From the NCBI RefSeq assembly GCF_002916655.1, contig NZ_PPSM01000021.1, positions 1 through 43,707 of the forward strand: a stretch of 43,707 bases of DNA. The letters are read 5' to 3'. Below the pieces are notes generated by a model. It saw nothing but the letters and a program-made list of their open reading frames with translations. It made no database searches and had not been told where the DNA came from. Position numbers and translations under genes: made by a program. Shown one piece after another: positions 26,962-34,561 of the stretch. The first letter of the stretch is position 1, and each line of letters begins with the position of its first letter. The stretch is from Novosphingobium sp. HII-3. GTDB taxonomy: Bacteria > Pseudomonadota > Alphaproteobacteria > Sphingomonadales > Sphingomonadaceae.

Positions 26962-27048
26962 TGTCCTCCAAGGGGCGGACGCGCCCCTGTCGGGCCTAGC
27001 AATGAGTCAGTCGCCAAAAGGCTGCACGAATGGCCGGAAGAAATGTCC

Positions 27049-27582
27049 TCAGCTGCGGGCGCCGCGGCGGAAGAGGGGCAGAAGGCACTCGGCATAGCTG
27101 GGATCGCGCTCGCCCTGTCCCAGATCGCCGCCGCCCGTGAACGGTCGCCTCAGCTTGAGGTCGTATGTCACCACGCGCTTGGAGAACCGCCAGCGACCAT
27201 CCCCGCACCGTCGGTAGTTGTCGATGTAGCGCACGGCCATGAAATCCTCTTCCCGGCCGCCGTCCCGCGTCGGGATCAGGTGATAGGCGAGGGCGTAGAC
27301 CTCACCGTTGGCGACATTTCCATCGACCGCGATCAGGTGATTGCACACGTGATGTCCCGAATAGGGCATGTACGGGAACGATCCTTCGATAAAGTGGCAG
27401 TAAGCGGGCGCCGGGCCATCAAAGCTGTCACCGTGGGTATCCGTCGCGTCATCGGTGTAGAGATCGCGCAGGAGCGCGATGTCCTGCCGGTCGATCGCGC
27501 GCGAGTAGAGAAGCACCAACTCGCGGATGGCGTCCTTGTCCACCAGCGTTTGCAGCGCCGCCTGATCAATCGTCATGTTCAT
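27049..27582 (-). CDS. NTF2-like (SnoaL-type) protein
   Basis: The 177-residue protein has an N-terminal helix pattern typical of SnoaL-like NTF2 folds: DKDAIRELVLLYSRAIDRQDIALLRDLYTDDATD at about 15-48. Next come HHVCNHLIAVDGNVANGEVYALAYHLIP and the strand YIDNYRRCGDGRWRFSKRVVTYDL. Members include ketosteroid isomerase-like, polyketide cyclase-like and aromatic dioxygenase small-subunit-like proteins. His and Asp residues in the pocket are visible but do not fix the reaction. GGAAGGGG precedes two candidate ATGs; the one at 27576 has the better spacing. It is 16 bp downstream of the SDR gene, suggesting a shared pathway. Confidence 0.8.
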   Translation of the reverse strand: MNMTIDQAALQTLVDKDAIRELVLLYSRAIDRQDIALLRDLYTDDATDTHGDSFDGPAPAYCHFIEGSFPYMPYSGHHVCNHLIAVDGNVANGEVYALAYHLIPTRDGGREEDFMAVRYIDNYRRCGDGRWRFSKRVVTYDLKLRRPFTGGGDLGQGERDPSYAECLLPLFRRGARS

Positions 27583-27598
27583 CCCCTTCCGTCGTCGT

Positions 27599-28411
27599 CT
27601 AGAGCAGGGCGCCGCCGTCCACGGAGTAGACCTGCCCGGTTATGAAACTTGCCCGGGAAGAGGCCAGGAACACGGCCATGGCGGCAATCTCCTCCGGTCG
27701 GGCAAACGGGCTGCCCGTGAAGGTGCGGCGCTGCCGGAGGGCGCGTTCGTCTTCGGTGAGGTTCCCCATTCCTCTAGAGAACACGCCGGTTTCCGGATGG
27801 AAGCGGCTTCCGGTACTCAGGCTGGCCGTATCGGTCGGGATGGTAGCGTAAGGCGCAACGGCGTTCACGCGGATGCCGTGTGCGCCGACTTCCTTGGCCA
27901 GTGCGATCGTGAAGCTATGCACGGCGCCCTTCGCTGCCGAATAGACCGGGAGCATGTAGTCCCCGACGAGGGCGGCGGTGGAGCCGATGTTGACGATGGC
28001 TCCGTGCCTGCCGGCGATCATCCCCGGCAGCACCGCGTGTGTCATGCGCAGGACGGTGCCGAAATTGAGATCCACGTCGGCCATCCACTTCGACGGATCG
28101 GATTCGACGAAAAGACCCTGATCGATGTTGCCGCCGACATTGTTGATCAGAATGGCGACGGGCCCGAACAATTCGGCGGCCCGGAGCACCCGTGCCGGAG
28201 AGGCAGGGTCGAGCATGTCGGCGGCGATGAACAGCGTTTCGGGTGCGCCGCGGTCCCTGCAGTCTGCCTCCAGCCTGGCTCCGGCCGCTCCGTCGCGACC
28301 GACGAGGATGGGGATCGCGCCTTCGCTTGCCAGGTCCAGCGCGATGGCACGCCCGATGTTGGCCGTCGCGCCGGTGACGATCGCCACTTTTTCCCGCAGC
28401 TGAAAGTCCAT
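27599..28411 (-). CDS. SDR family oxidoreductase
   Basis: The 270-residue short-chain dehydrogenase shows TGATANIG (cofactor, about 13-20), NNVGG in place of the usual NNAG, Ser in VNIGSTAALVG, and YSAAK with Tyr and Lys. The C-terminal ITGQVYSVDGGALL is classic. An insert around PTDTASLSTGSRFHPETGVF (about 190-210) is larger than usual and may cover the substrate pocket. The ATG at 28411 is chosen because upstream in-frame residues do not look like protein. Its operon with the NTF2-like gene points to a catabolic or lipid-modifying role, which is inference. Confidence 0.88.
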   Translation of the reverse strand: MDFQLREKVAIVTGATANIGRAIALDLASEGAIPILVGRDGAAGARLEADCRDRGAPETLFIAADMLDPASPARVLRAAELFGPVAILINNVGGNIDQGLFVESDPSKWMADVDLNFGTVLRMTHAVLPGMIAGRHGAIVNIGSTAALVGDYMLPVYSAAKGAVHSFTIALAKEVGAHGIRVNAVAPYATIPTDTASLSTGSRFHPETGVFSRGMGNLTEDERALRQRRTFTGSPFARPEEIAAMAVFLASSRASFITGQVYSVDGGALL

Positions 28412-28501
28412 AGGTCCGCTCCCGAATGGTCTACGGGAGCTACCGGGGCGCGGGCCTCGGGGCAAACCGCGCTGGCGATGAAGACTGGGGGAGGAGTCGC
28501 G

Positions 28502-28891
28502 TCAGTGGTGCGAACTGCGCACGCACCGCATCTCGCCGTCGGTTCCGTCTTCCTCGACCTTGCGCAACACGTTCGAGGAGATCCGGTGCAGGCGGAGCCC
28601 CCTGAGATTGCCGCCGGTCATGCTGACATGCTCACCGGTCAGGAGATAGCTTCCGCGGACACCGCCGGCCTTGTACGTCGAGGCGTTGGTGACGCGAAAT
28701 TCGTATTCGGGAAGAGGCTTGCTCAGGGGGCCGCCGGCATCGCCCGCAAGTTCGCAGGTGTAGGTGCCGAGCGGGAGCGCGGAAATCGGACCGCCGGGGA
28801 CCATCGGCGGCGGCTCGCTCGCCGCGCAGCCGGAAATGACGGCGCCGGCGAGAAGAGCCAGCAGGACGGCAGGTTTGGCAGCACGCTTCAT
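28502..28891 (-). CDS. Lipoprotein of unknown function
   Basis: The 129-residue product begins MKRAAKPAVLLALLAGAVISGC, a lipobox ISGC with the Cys at about residue 22. The mature part has alternating strands (GTYTCELAG, YEFRVTNASTYKAGGVRGSYLLTGEHVSMTGG, LRGLRLHRIS) that suggest a small beta-barrel or sandwich, and ends MRCVRSSHH. Two further Cys (in TCEL and RCVR) could form a disulfide. The gene is divergent from efp over 138 bp. No family is recognised. Confidence 0.7.
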   Translation of the reverse strand: MKRAAKPAVLLALLAGAVISGCAASEPPPMVPGGPISALPLGTYTCELAGDAGGPLSKPLPEYEFRVTNASTYKAGGVRGSYLLTGEHVSMTGGNLRGLRLHRISSNVLRKVEEDGTDGEMRCVRSSHH

Positions 28892-29029
28892 GGCATTCAG
28901 CTAGCATCGCCTTGAAGCAATTGCCATGCCTCGCTGCCTCGTCTAAGGGCGCATCCTTTCGAAGGTTGCGCAACCAGCACCAGGTTCCGCGATTCCGATG
29001 AAGCTCTTTCCCATCCTGAGGCCAACACC

Positions 29030-29593
29030 ATGAAGATCAGCGGCGTCGATATCCGTCCAGGTAATATTCTTGAATACGAAAAGGGCATCTGGAAGGTCGC
29101 CAAGACGCAGCACACCCAGCCCGGCAAGGGCGGTGCCTTCATGCAGGTCGAGATGAAGAACCTCATCGATGGCCGCAAGACCAACGTGCGTTTCCGCAGC
29201 GCCGACACCGTCGAGCGCGTCCGTCTCGATACCAAGGATTTCCAGTTCCTGTACGCCGAAGGCGACGATCTGGTGTTCATGGACATCGAGACCTACGAGC
29301 AGATCACGCTTCCTGCTGACCTGCTGGGTGACGCTGCCGCGTTCCTGCAGGATGGCATGCAGGTCCTTCTCGAAATGTGGGAAGAGCGTCCGATCTCGGT
29401 CCAGCTTCCCGAGCAGGTCGAAGCCACTATCGTGGAAGCCGATGCGGTCGTGAAGGGTCAGACCGCCTCGTCCAGCTACAAGCCGGCCGTGCTCGACAAC
29501 GGCGTGCGCGTGATGGTGCCGCCGCACATTGAAAGCGGCACGCGCATCATCGTGGACGTCTACGAGAAGACTTACGTGAAGAAGGCTGACTGA
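29030..29593 (+). CDS. efp: Translation elongation factor P
   Basis: EF-P, 187 residues, rescues ribosomes stalled at polyproline runs. The order is the KOW-like domain I ([22 protein letters not shown]) and the loop [10 protein letters not shown] with the modifiable Lys at about 33, then the OB domains II and III ([19 protein letters not shown] strand [19 protein letters not shown], and [15 protein letters not shown]). EpmA/EpmB genes for modification are not in the window. The stop overlaps the next start (TGATGA). Confidence 0.97.
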   Translation: MKISGVDIRPGNILEYEKGIWKVAKTQHTQPGKGGAFMQVEMKNLIDGRKTNVRFRSADTVERVRLDTKDFQFLYAEGDDLVFMDIETYEQITLPADLLGDAAAFLQDGMQVLLEMWEERPISVQLPEQVEATIVEADAVVKGQTASSSYKPAVLDNGVRVMVPPHIESGTRIIVDVYEKTYVKKAD

Positions 29594-29997
29594 TGAGGGC
29601 GCTGGCGCTCTCGCTCGCATGCCTCGGCCTTGTGGCCGGTGCGTCCGGCGCGGCGCCGGCCTTGGCTGCGCCCGCCAAAAAGGCCTCTCCCAAGGCGTCT
29701 GCGGCCAAACCTTCGGAGCAAACGCAATCGGCGCATGCCGTGTTGTACCTCAAGGTCCTGATCAACGCCTTGCAGTCAGACGAGGTGAAGGAAGAGGCGA
29801 AGGCCAGCCTCGTCGCGTGCCTCTACAGCCACACGCTGCAGGAAATCACGACCGCGGCGGATGAAGTTTTCACCAAGGCAGCCGGGAAGGTGAACCGGGA
29901 TAAGCCGGCCCAGGTGCTCTTCGTGCTCACGAGCGTCTGCGGCTTCGAGGGCGATCCCCGCAACGCGGCAACCAGCAGCGTGCCCAAGGGGCGCTGA
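29593..29997 (+). CDS. Small exported helical protein
   Basis: The 134-residue product has a signal peptide, RALALSLACLGLVAGASGAAPALA, at about 2-25. An Ala/Lys-rich linker (KKASPKASAAKP) follows, then a helical domain (AVLYLKVLINALQSDEVKEE...) with Cys in VACLYSH and VCGFEG that may form a disulfide. Its ATG overlaps the efp stop by one base, so it is probably co-translated with EF-P, yet it is predicted periplasmic. I do not recognise a family. Confidence 0.65.
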   Translation: MRALALSLACLGLVAGASGAAPALAAPAKKASPKASAAKPSEQTQSAHAVLYLKVLINALQSDEVKEEAKASLVACLYSHTLQEITTAADEVFTKAAGKVNRDKPAQVLFVLTSVCGFEGDPRNAATSSVPKGR

Positions 29998-30048
29998 CAC
30001 CATCATCGGGCCAGCTCTGTCTGCGGCCCACAGGAGTGAAGTAAAGTC

Positions 30049-30870
30049 ATGGCCGCCATTTCCGGTCTTATCCGCGTCATCGAAAAGGCCGCACGCAAGG
30101 CCGGCAACCGGCTGCGTCGCGACTTCGGCGAAATCGAGCACCTGCAGGTCAGCCGCAAGGGCCCGGCGGACTTCGTCTCGAAGGCCGACCAGGCTTCGGA
30201 GCGCACCATCTGGGACGAACTGCGGGCTGCGCGGCCGGACTGGGGATTCCTGTTCGAGGAAGCCGGTGAAATCGAAGGCGACCCGACGCTGCCGCGCTTC
30301 ATCGTCGATCCGCTCGACGGCACGACGAACTTCCTGCACGGCATTCCGCACTTCGCGATCTCGATCGCCGTGCAGGAGCCGCGTCTGGACGGGAAGGGCT
30401 GGGGTGAAGTCACTGCCGGCCTCATCTACAACCCGGTCACGGACGAGAGCTACTGGGCTGAAAAGGCACGCGGGGCGTGGCTGCAGGATCGCCGCCTGCG
30501 CGTATCCTCGCGCCGCCATCTCGACGAAAGCCTGATCGCTACCGGCATTCCTTTCGCCGGACACGGAGACGCCGGGCAGTGGACCAAGATCTACCATGCG
30601 CTGGCACCGCAGGTTGCGGGCATTCGCCGCTTCGGGTCGGCGGCGCTTGATCTCGCCTGGGTCGCTTCGGGCCGCTACGAAGGGTTCTGGGAAGCCGACC
30701 TCAAGCCGTGGGACACGGCGGCAGGGTGCCTTCTGGTTCGGGAAGCCGGCGGCTTCGTGTCGGACTGGAAGGGTCGCTCCTCGCCAATTTGCGACACCGA
30801 GGTCCTGGCAGGCAACGATGTGCTGCACTCGCGGCTGCACAAGATCGTCGCCGGAGCGCTGAAGGCCTGA
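30049..30870 (+). CDS. suhB: Inositol monophosphatase family protein (SuhB-like)
   Basis: The 273-residue Mg-dependent phosphatase has the family motifs in order: LFEEAGEIEG (metal Glu), FIVDPLDGTTNFLHG (the IMPase signature 1), and FWEADLKPWDTAAGCLLVREAGG (signature 2). In E. coli SuhB also joins rRNA antitermination; whether that holds here is unknown. An AGGAG 11 bases before the ATG supports the start. It is 51 bp after the secreted-protein gene and ends at a hairpin terminator. Confidence 0.88.
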   Translation: MAAISGLIRVIEKAARKAGNRLRRDFGEIEHLQVSRKGPADFVSKADQASERTIWDELRAARPDWGFLFEEAGEIEGDPTLPRFIVDPLDGTTNFLHGIPHFAISIAVQEPRLDGKGWGEVTAGLIYNPVTDESYWAEKARGAWLQDRRLRVSSRRHLDESLIATGIPFAGHGDAGQWTKIYHALAPQVAGIRRFGSAALDLAWVASGRYEGFWEADLKPWDTAAGCLLVREAGGFVSDWKGRSSPICDTEVLAGNDVLHSRLHKIVAGALKA

Positions 30871-30906
30871 TCGGCCGTCGCTGCAAATCCGGAACGGTTC
30901 AGCAGG

Positions 30907-30936
30907 AGGGGCGGGGAAACCTGCCCCTTTCGCTTT
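30907..30936 (+). terminator. Hairpin terminator after suhB
   Basis: The stem AGGGGCGGG/CCTGCCCCT (9 bp, one G-T pair) has a GAAA tetraloop and is followed by TTTCGCTTT. The T-tract is weak, so termination may be partial. Confidence 0.65.
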
Positions 30937-31051
30937 GGTGGCGAAGAGCGGGGTGAGAGAGCCCTGACCCTCTTTCTTCATGTAAATGTCGTCCTACGCA
31001 TGAACACACTTGAACGAGAGCGCAGCGCCGTCTAAGCGTCCGCCTCTTCGT

Positions 31052-31135
31052 GCCCCTGTGGCGGAATGGTAGACGCGAACGACTCAAAATCGTTTGCCGC
31101 AAGGCGTGCCCGTTCGAGTCGGGCCAGGGGCACCA
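31052..31135 (+). tRNA. tRNA-Leu (anticodon CAA)
   Basis: The 84-nt gene has acceptor GCCCCTG/CAGGGGC, a long variable arm (GCCGCAAGGCG region) typical of type II tRNAs, anticodon loop CTCAAAA giving CAA, T-loop TTCGAGT, discriminator A and an encoded CCA at 31133-31135. Confidence 0.95.
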
Positions 31136-31651
31136 TCTTTCCGCGTTCTGTTCTAGGCCGTGTCATTGGGGCTCGATCCGCTGTGACATCGGCGGTCCGG
31201 GGACCAGAGCGCCGATGTCATCAACGTCAAAGACCGAGGCGGGACCAGAAGTCGTCCGCCGTTTGGATGCGGGCGCCATCCTCGTTGTATTCACGTGTCG
31301 CGGCCCGCCATGACGGATGCGGCAGCCGGCCGTCGGAGCGGCGGCTGGCCCGGAGCACCTGTGATCTTATGGGTGGTGTCGAGATTGGCATTCGTATCTC
31401 CGAAGGAGGCACGAAGGTGGCGTGGTCGCCTTGCTTCGAGCGCTTTAGCGGTTGGTGACGCGGAGCAAGCTGACAAGCATCAAATGCCGCGGAAGACCGA
31501 GCGAGCCTCAGCCTTCGACGATGACTGTACTTCCATGGCAGGCGTTGTCCATTTGCCGTTTCTATGGGTCTTATCAGAAAAACTTCACCGGATCGGACCC
31601 ATACCTTCAAAGCCGATTGCGCGGTGGCGGCGCCTCGCTTAGCCTTGATGG
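31136..31651. other. Gene-free stretch downstream of tRNA-Leu
   Basis: About 515 bases hold no ORF I can support on either strand; the short ones are low-quality and Arg/Ser-rich. A palindrome lies at 31184-31220: 11-bp perfect arms (TGACATCGGCG/CGCCGATGTCA) around a second inverted repeat GGTCC-GG-GGACC. The location after a tRNA 3' end is a common site for decayed mobile DNA, but I see no transposase or att repeat. The end of this stretch carries the promoter and leader of the M20 amidohydrolase gene. Confidence 0.5.
31184..31220. repeat. 37-bp inverted repeat
   Basis: Perfect 11-bp arms enclose an inner 5-bp palindrome. No T-run follows on either strand, so it is not a standard terminator. 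It could be a protein-binding site, a REP-like unit or an IS relic. Confidence 0.6.
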
Positions 31652-32968
31652 ATGCGCGCCATTCTCCTTGCTTCCGCCTTCGTCCTGACGAGCCTTCCGC
31701 TGACCGCTCACGCCGAAACCGTTGCCGATACCGTCTCCCGGGATATGCCGGGACTGCTGGAGATCTACCGCGATCTTCACAGCAATCCGGAATTGAGTTT
31801 TCAGGAAGTCCGCAGTGCCAGGATCATGGCGGACGCTGCCCGGAAGGTCGGCTTCACCGTCACGGAAAAGGTCGGGAAGACGGGCGTAGTGGCCGTGCTG
31901 AAGAACGGCGCGGGGCCGACCGTGCTGATCCGGGCGGACATGGACGGCCTTCCCGTGGTCGAGCAGACGGGCCTGCCCTTCGCTTCGACCAGGCGTGGCA
32001 CGTCCACCGCAGGCGTGGAAAGCGGTATCATGCACGCCTGCGGTCACGACACGCACATGACCGCGTGGATCGAAACCGCGCGGCTCATGGCGGCCCGCAA
32101 GGACGAGTGGTCCGGTACGCTGGTGATGATCGGCCAGCCGGCAGAGGAGATCGGCCTCGGTGCATTGGAGATGCTCAAGGACGGGCTCTACACGCGCTTC
32201 CCCAAGCCTGATTACACTCTGGCGTTCCATGATACGCCCGAACTGCCCGCCGGGACGGTGGGGGCAGCGAAGGGTTGGGCGCTCGCCAACGTCGACAGCG
32301 TGGATGTCCTGGTACGGGGGGTGGGCGGCCACGGGGCCTATCCGCAGACCACCCGCGATCCCATCGTGCTGGCAGCGTCCATCGTTACCAAACTGCAGAC
32401 GCTGGTCAGCCGGGAGAACAACCCGCTGGACCCGGTGGTCGTGACCGTCGGATCGTTCCACGCGGGAACCAAGCACAACATCATCTCCGACGAGGCGAAG
32501 CTGGAACTGACTGTGCGCAGCTACTCGGACGAGACGCGGAAGCGGCTTCTCGACGGCATTGCGCGCGTGGCAAAGGGGGAGGCGATTGCCTCGGGCATGC
32601 CGGACGACCGGATGCCGCAAGTCACGGTGAAGGAACCCCATACCCGGGCCACATGGAATTCGCCTGAGTTCGCCGAAGAAGCCGTGGCCGACCTCAAGTC
32701 GAAGATGGGAGCCGACAAGGTGGTCATCACGCCCTCGGTGATGGGCGGCGAGGACTTCGGGGAATTCCGCCGTGCCGACGAAGGCAGGATCAAGTCGGTC
32801 ATTTTCTGGGTGGGGGGAACGGATCCGCAGAAGCTGGCAGCGGCCAAGGCAAACGGTACGGCCATGCCTTCGCTACACAGCCCCTTCTGGGCTCCACAGG
32901 CAGACAAGGTGATCGCGTCCGGCGCCCAAGCCCTGACTCTCACCGCGTTGCGCCTGATGCCGCGGTAG
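31652..32968 (+). CDS. Secreted M20 family amidohydrolase
   Basis: The 438-residue protein has a signal peptide, RAILLASAFVLTSLPLTAHA, at about 2-21 and should be periplasmic. The M20D-type metal site is visible: RADMDGLPVVEQTGLPFAS, MHACGHDTHMTAWI, QPAEEIGLGALEML, and MGGEDFGEF near the end. The dimerisation domain includes VRGVGGHGAYPQTTRDPIVLA. Relatives hydrolyse N-acyl amino acids, hippurate or indole-acetyl conjugates; the substrate here is not shown. It stands alone, with 207 bp before epsE. Confidence 0.9.
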   Translation: MRAILLASAFVLTSLPLTAHAETVADTVSRDMPGLLEIYRDLHSNPELSFQEVRSARIMADAARKVGFTVTEKVGKTGVVAVLKNGAGPTVLIRADMDGLPVVEQTGLPFASTRRGTSTAGVESGIMHACGHDTHMTAWIETARLMAARKDEWSGTLVMIGQPAEEIGLGALEMLKDGLYTRFPKPDYTLAFHDTPELPAGTVGAAKGWALANVDSVDVLVRGVGGHGAYPQTTRDPIVLAASIVTKLQTLVSRENNPLDPVVVTVGSFHAGTKHNIISDEAKLELTVRSYSDETRKRLLDGIARVAKGEAIASGMPDDRMPQVTVKEPHTRATWNSPEFAEEAVADLKSKMGADKVVITPSVMGGEDFGEFRRADEGRIKSVIFWVGGTDPQKLAAAKANGTAMPSLHSPFWAPQADKVIASGAQALTLTALRLMPR

Positions 32969-33175
32969 GCCTGCTCTTCGCCCGCTGCGGATGGACGCTT
33001 TCCCGTGGGGCAGCCTCTCGTCCCGTCTGTTACCGATCCGCCATGCTGCGCGCTCCTCGGGCCGCAGCGCTTCGAAGACGTGCTCTGGTGGATCATGGTA
33101 ACCGACATTTTACGCCTTTAACCTAATGGCTTCGGCAGAGCCGCCCTTTGGGGCGCGAAGGATGCACAAGCGACG

Positions 33176-34561
33176 ATGATTCGGCTGTTCAAACACTACA
33201 TACCCCATGCTGTGGTGTTGCTCTGGCTGGTCGATATCCTGCTGCTCGTGGCTGCCAACGAAACGTCCTGGCGGCTGCGCGCGGGCCAGATCGGGATGGA
33301 GCTTGCTCCGGCTGCAGACCGGCTGCTTCCTCATTTCGCCTTCGCTGCCGTCATTTCCATGTCGATGGTCGCAGTCGGCGTCTATGGCGCCGAAGCGCTG
33401 CGTTCCATGCGGTTTGCGGCAGCGCGTCTTCTGGTCGCCATCTCGCTGGGCGTCATCGCCCTTTCCTTCGCGGACTTCCTCCTCAGCGGCCATACCTTCT
33501 GGCGCTCGACGCTGGCCTATTCGATGGCGCTGGCTGTCGTCCTGATGATCGGGAACCGCCTGATCCTGGGCATGTTCCTGGGAACAAGCGCCTTTCGCCG
33601 GCGCGTGCTGGTGCTCGGCGCAGGGGAGCGCGCAGCGCGCCTGCGGCTGCTGGGTGAACGGCCTGAAAGCGGCTTCGCGATCGTCGGTTACATCGCGATG
33701 AGCGACGGCGTGCCGGTGATCGAGGAAGCGATCCCGCGCGGCGCCATCAGCAATCTCACACGCTACGTGGAGAATCTGGGCGTAAGCGAGGTGGTCCTCG
33801 CGCTGGAGGAGCGGCGCAATGCCCTGCCGCTGAAGGACCTGCTGAGGGTGAAGACCACCGGCGTTCACGTCAATGAATTCTCCAGCTTCCTGGAACGCGA
33901 GACCGGCCGCGTGGACCTGGATACGGTCAATCCGAGCTGGCTGATCTTTTCGGACGGCTTCTCGTCAGGCCGGGCCATCTCCGGGGCGGCCAAGCGGCTG
34001 TTCGACATCACCGTCAGCCTCATCCTGTTGGTCGTCAGCGCACCCGTGATCCTGCTGTTCGCGCTGCTGGTGAAGATCGACAGCCGGGGGCCGGCCTTCT
34101 ACCGCCAGCCGCGCGTCGGGCGGTTCGGTGAACCGTTCGACGTTATCAAGCTGCGGTCCATGCGAGTCGATGCCGAGGCTGCGGGGGCGCAGTGGGCGTC
34201 CAAGGACGATCCGCGCGTCACTCGCATGGGCCGCTTCATTCGCAAGGTGCGGATAGACGAGCTGCCTCAGGCCTGGACTGTCCTCAAGGGCGAGATGAGC
34301 TTCGTAGGCCCTCGGCCCGAGCGTCCGGAGTTCGTGGCCGACCTGGAGCAGCAGCTCCGCTATTACGCCGAAAGGCACATGGTGAAGCCCGGCATCACCG
34401 GCTGGGCGCAGATCAACTATCCCTACGGCGCGTCCATAGAAGATTCGCGGCACAAGCTCGAATACGACCTCTATTATGCCAAGAACTATACGCTTTTCCT
34501 GGATTTTCTCATCATTCTTCAGACGCTGCGCGTAATCCTCTGGAGCGAGGGCGCGCGGTGA
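33176..34561 (+). CDS. epsE: XrtA/PEP-CTERM system sugar transferase (EpsE-like, TIGR03013 type)
   Basis: The 461-residue membrane enzyme should place the first sugar phosphate on a lipid carrier for exopolysaccharide. Four N-terminal TM helices lie at about 10-125 (HAVVLLWLVDILLLVAANE onwards). A Rossmann-like middle part follows (RRVLVLGAGERAARLRLLGE). The C-terminal bacterial sugar transferase domain (about 270-461) starts with one more TM (LFDITVSLILLVVSAPVILL) and has SRGPAFYRQPRVGR, VIKLRSMR, IDELPQAWTVLKGEMSFVGP and KPGITGWAQINYPYG. It overlaps prsK (GTGA), placing it in the PEP-CTERM-linked operon. No exosortase is in the window. Confidence 0.9.
   Translation: MIRLFKHYIPHAVVLLWLVDILLLVAANETSWRLRAGQIGMELAPAADRLLPHFAFAAVISMSMVAVGVYGAEALRSMRFAAARLLVAISLGVIALSFADFLLSGHTFWRSTLAYSMALAVVLMIGNRLILGMFLGTSAFRRRVLVLGAGERAARLRLLGERPESGFAIVGYIAMSDGVPVIEEAIPRGAISNLTRYVENLGVSEVVLALEERRNALPLKDLLRVKTTGVHVNEFSSFLERETGRVDLDTVNPSWLIFSDGFSSGRAISGAAKRLFDITVSLILLVVSAPVILLFALLVKIDSRGPAFYRQPRVGRFGEPFDVIKLRSMRVDAEAAGAQWASKDDPRVTRMGRFIRKVRIDELPQAWTVLKGEMSFVGPRPERPEFVADLEQQLRYYAERHMVKPGITGWAQINYPYGASIEDSRHKLEYDLYYAKNYTLFLDFLIILQTLRVILWSEGAR

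Noticed and set aside
31227..31610. 127-codon minus-strand ORF in the gene-free region after tRNA-Leu.
   Set aside because: No SD, no domain, skewed Arg/Ser composition, and no support from neighbours; at most a decayed relic.
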